Origin: Candidatus Nanohalarchaeota archaeon
GTDB taxonomy: Archaea > EX4484-52
Direction: 5' to 3'
Length of the DNA: 14,592 nt
Assembly: GCA_030632385.1 (NCBI GenBank)
Contig: DAOVUW010000013.1
Coordinates: forward strand, 1-14,592
Within the stretch, counting starts at the first letter, position 1. Each line of letters starts with the position of its first letter. Made by a program: the position numbers and the translations under genes. The notes beneath the pieces were generated by a model. It was not told where the DNA came from and ran no database searches. It saw nothing but the letters and a program-made list of their open reading frames with translations. Shown here piece by piece: positions 13,213-14,592 of the stretch.

Positions 13213-14592
13213 ATGGCTTTGAAAAAATCATCCAGACTATTAAAACTAATCGGTTTGCAAAAACAGCAAGATGAAGATGAATACGAGGAAGAAGAAAATG
13301 AAGAAGAAGAAAATGAGGATGAACTAAAAGACGAGCCGGTTGAGTCTAAAAATAGTAAAAATACAAATGTTTCTTCAGATAAATACACACAAATATTACT
13401 TTTGCAAATAGAAAAAATAAATGCAACATTAGACTCTTTTCGTGATATGCAAAAATTAACAAATGAACGATTCACAAGAATTAACGAGGGAACAGGCGAG
13501 TTACGTTCAATGATTATTGAGCGTGAAAAAGATATCAATAAATTAAGTGCAGATGTAACAAAAACAATAGATATAGTAGGGGAAGTCCATCCTGAGTCAG
13601 TATTAAAAGAACTTAAAAAGCAAGACCTGAAAATTGAAGAAGCCCAGGCGAGAACTCAAAGCAATGCAACTCTTCTGAGAACCATAACCAGTGAAATAAA
13701 AGAGATTAGAAATAAAATGGATGTTTTTCGTGGAGTGGAATCTGTTTTGAAATTAGAAGCAGAAATGAGAGAAACATTCATTAAGACTAAAAAAATAGAA
13801 GGAAATATTGAAAAACATTCTGATAAAGTTGAGGCGATATTTACAGATGTTCAAAAAAAATTTTACCAATATCATAATGTTGTAGAAAAAACAGATGAAT
13901 TAAATGATTCGTTTAAAGATTTAACGAAAGAAGTTAACCAAGTAAAAATCAAGCAATCTAATTTTGCAAATATGTCCGAATTCAATTCACTTAAAAAAAA
14001 AATGGACCAAAAATTAACAGAGATAAATGTAATTTTAGGAGATAAAAATAAACTAATTAAAGAATTCAGAGAAATGAATTTGTTGAGTAAAATGGACGAA
14101 TTTTCTAAGGATATAAAGGATATGAAAATAAATTTTGAAAAAACAGAAGATTTAGCAAAAAGACAAAATCAGATGGAAGAAAAGATAAATAGTGTAGAAA
14201 AAAAAAATGATTCTTCGAGTGCAAGATCAGATTTGAAGGATATAAAAAAAGAGGTAAATGATTTATTGTCTGCAGATAAAGAGATTTTATTAGAAATATT
14301 GGAAAAAGATCAAGAGATGCAGCAAAAAATAAATAAAAATATATTTGAAATCGAGAAAATACAAAAAAATAAAACCCAAGACAATATAACACAACAACAA
14401 ACCAACAACATCTTAATCCAATTTCAAAAACAATTAGAGGAATTAAACAATCTAAAACAAGAACTGAATCTTACAAAAGAAAATAGTACTAAATTGCAAA
14501 AAGCAATCGGAGAATTGCAGAAAAGCAAAACTCAGGATGATGCATCCAAACAACAAGTGCTTGCGGAATTAAACCAACTGCAAGATGTAAAA
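13213..14592 (+). CDS. Long acidic coiled-coil protein, partial (C-terminus beyond right edge)
   Basis: An open frame of 460 codons runs from ATG 13213 to the window end without a stop; a TAG lies in frame 9 nt before the start. The protein opens with a short basic, hydrophobic stretch (MALKKSSRLLKLIGLQ), then a strongly acidic segment of Glu, Asp and Asn (about 20-42), then near-continuous heptad-rich helix. A more conserved-looking block lies around 85-240 (ERFTRINEGTGELRSMIIE, VGEVHPESVLKEL, RNKMDVFRGVESVLKL, HSDKVEAIFTDVQKKF). That block reminds me of DPANN proteins distantly like the archaellum accessory coiled-coil proteins FlaC/FlaD. Beyond about 300 it is low-complexity Lys, Glu, Asn and Gln. 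A cytoplasmic structural or scaffold role is plausible; function is unknown. No motility gene is visible. Confidence 0.78.
   Translation, partial: MALKKSSRLLKLIGLQKQQDEDEYEEEENEEEENEDELKDEPVESKNSKNTNVSSDKYTQILLLQIEKINATLDSFRDMQKLTNERFTRINEGTGELRSMIIEREKDINKLSADVTKTIDIVGEVHPESVLKELKKQDLKIEEAQARTQSNATLLRTITSEIKEIRNKMDVFRGVESVLKLEAEMRETFIKTKKIEGNIEKHSDKVEAIFTDVQKKFYQYHNVVEKTDELNDSFKDLTKEVNQVKIKQSNFANMSEFNSLKKKMDQKLTEINVILGDKNKLIKEFREMNLLSKMDEFSKDIKDMKINFEKTEDLAKRQNQMEEKINSVEKKNDSSSARSDLKDIKKEVNDLLSADKEILLEILEKDQEMQQKINKNIFEIEKIQKNKTQDNITQQQTNNILIQFQKQLEELNNLKQELNLTKENSTKLQKAIGELQKSKTQDDASKQQVLAELNQLQDVK

Noticed and set aside
13200..13538. Minus-strand frame of 112 codons rich in serine
   Set aside because: It is the antisense of the Glu/Asp-rich part of the coiled-coil gene; the serine run is the complement of GAA/GAG codons.
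1..14592. tRNA, rRNA, box C/D RNA, CRISPR array, insertion sequence or phage genes
   Set aside because: No TPsiC-like GGTTCGAATCC, no paired C/D boxes, no regularly spaced direct repeats, and no transposase or integrase motifs were seen on either strand.

Overview
The window is archaeal and AT-rich. Archaeal-type ribosomal proteins (eL19, uL18, uS5, a short uL30), RNA polymerase subunit Rpo3, a 20S proteasome alpha subunit, a TrmB-family regulator and a COG1340 coiled-coil protein place it there. Most first genes of transcription units have a TATA-like box 24-27 nt before the start codon, the geometry of archaeal leaderless transcripts. Shortened uL30, uL18 and Rpo3 and scattered gene clusters suggest a reduced-genome archaeon, probably DPANN and perhaps Woesearchaeota/Pacearchaeota-like. 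The lineage is inference from gene content.

Layout: (1) 1-796, minus strand: a 32-residue membrane microprotein overlaps by ATGA a polytopic membrane protein that runs off the left edge. Divergent from them is a TrmB-like regulator (927-1643), with a 22-bp palindrome between the two promoters. (2) 1644-1973: a gene-free stretch with nested perfect inverted repeats and a terminator-like hairpin, a candidate structured RNA. (3) 1974-3553: a MinD/ParA ATPase, convergent with an agmatinase. (4) 3602-6593: a Cys-rich anchored surface protein sharing a TATA box with the agmatinase, then a COG1340 coiled-coil protein and a membrane-anchored YkuE-like metallophosphoesterase. (5) 6608-9112, minus strand: an HD-domain nucleotidase, and a two-gene unit of proteasome alpha subunit followed by the alpha subunit of pyruvate:ferredoxin oxidoreductase. 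(6) 9484-10029: an Idi/YfcD-like Nudix hydrolase. (7) 10229-12968: eL19-uL18-uS5-uL30-Rpo3, a tightly packed information-processing operon in which Rpo3 directly follows uL30. (8) 13213 to the right edge: the first 460 codons of a long coiled-coil protein, preceded by an intergenic region with a GC-rich CUUG-loop hairpin.

The genes are mostly housekeeping: translation, transcription, protein turnover, polyamine synthesis, pyruvate oxidation and nucleotide sanitation. The least explained parts are the divergent regulator/microprotein/membrane-protein locus, the structured intergenic regions at 1701-1861 and 13028-13125, the Cys-rich surface protein and the right-edge coiled-coil protein. No tRNA, rRNA, CRISPR array, transposase or phage gene was recognised.
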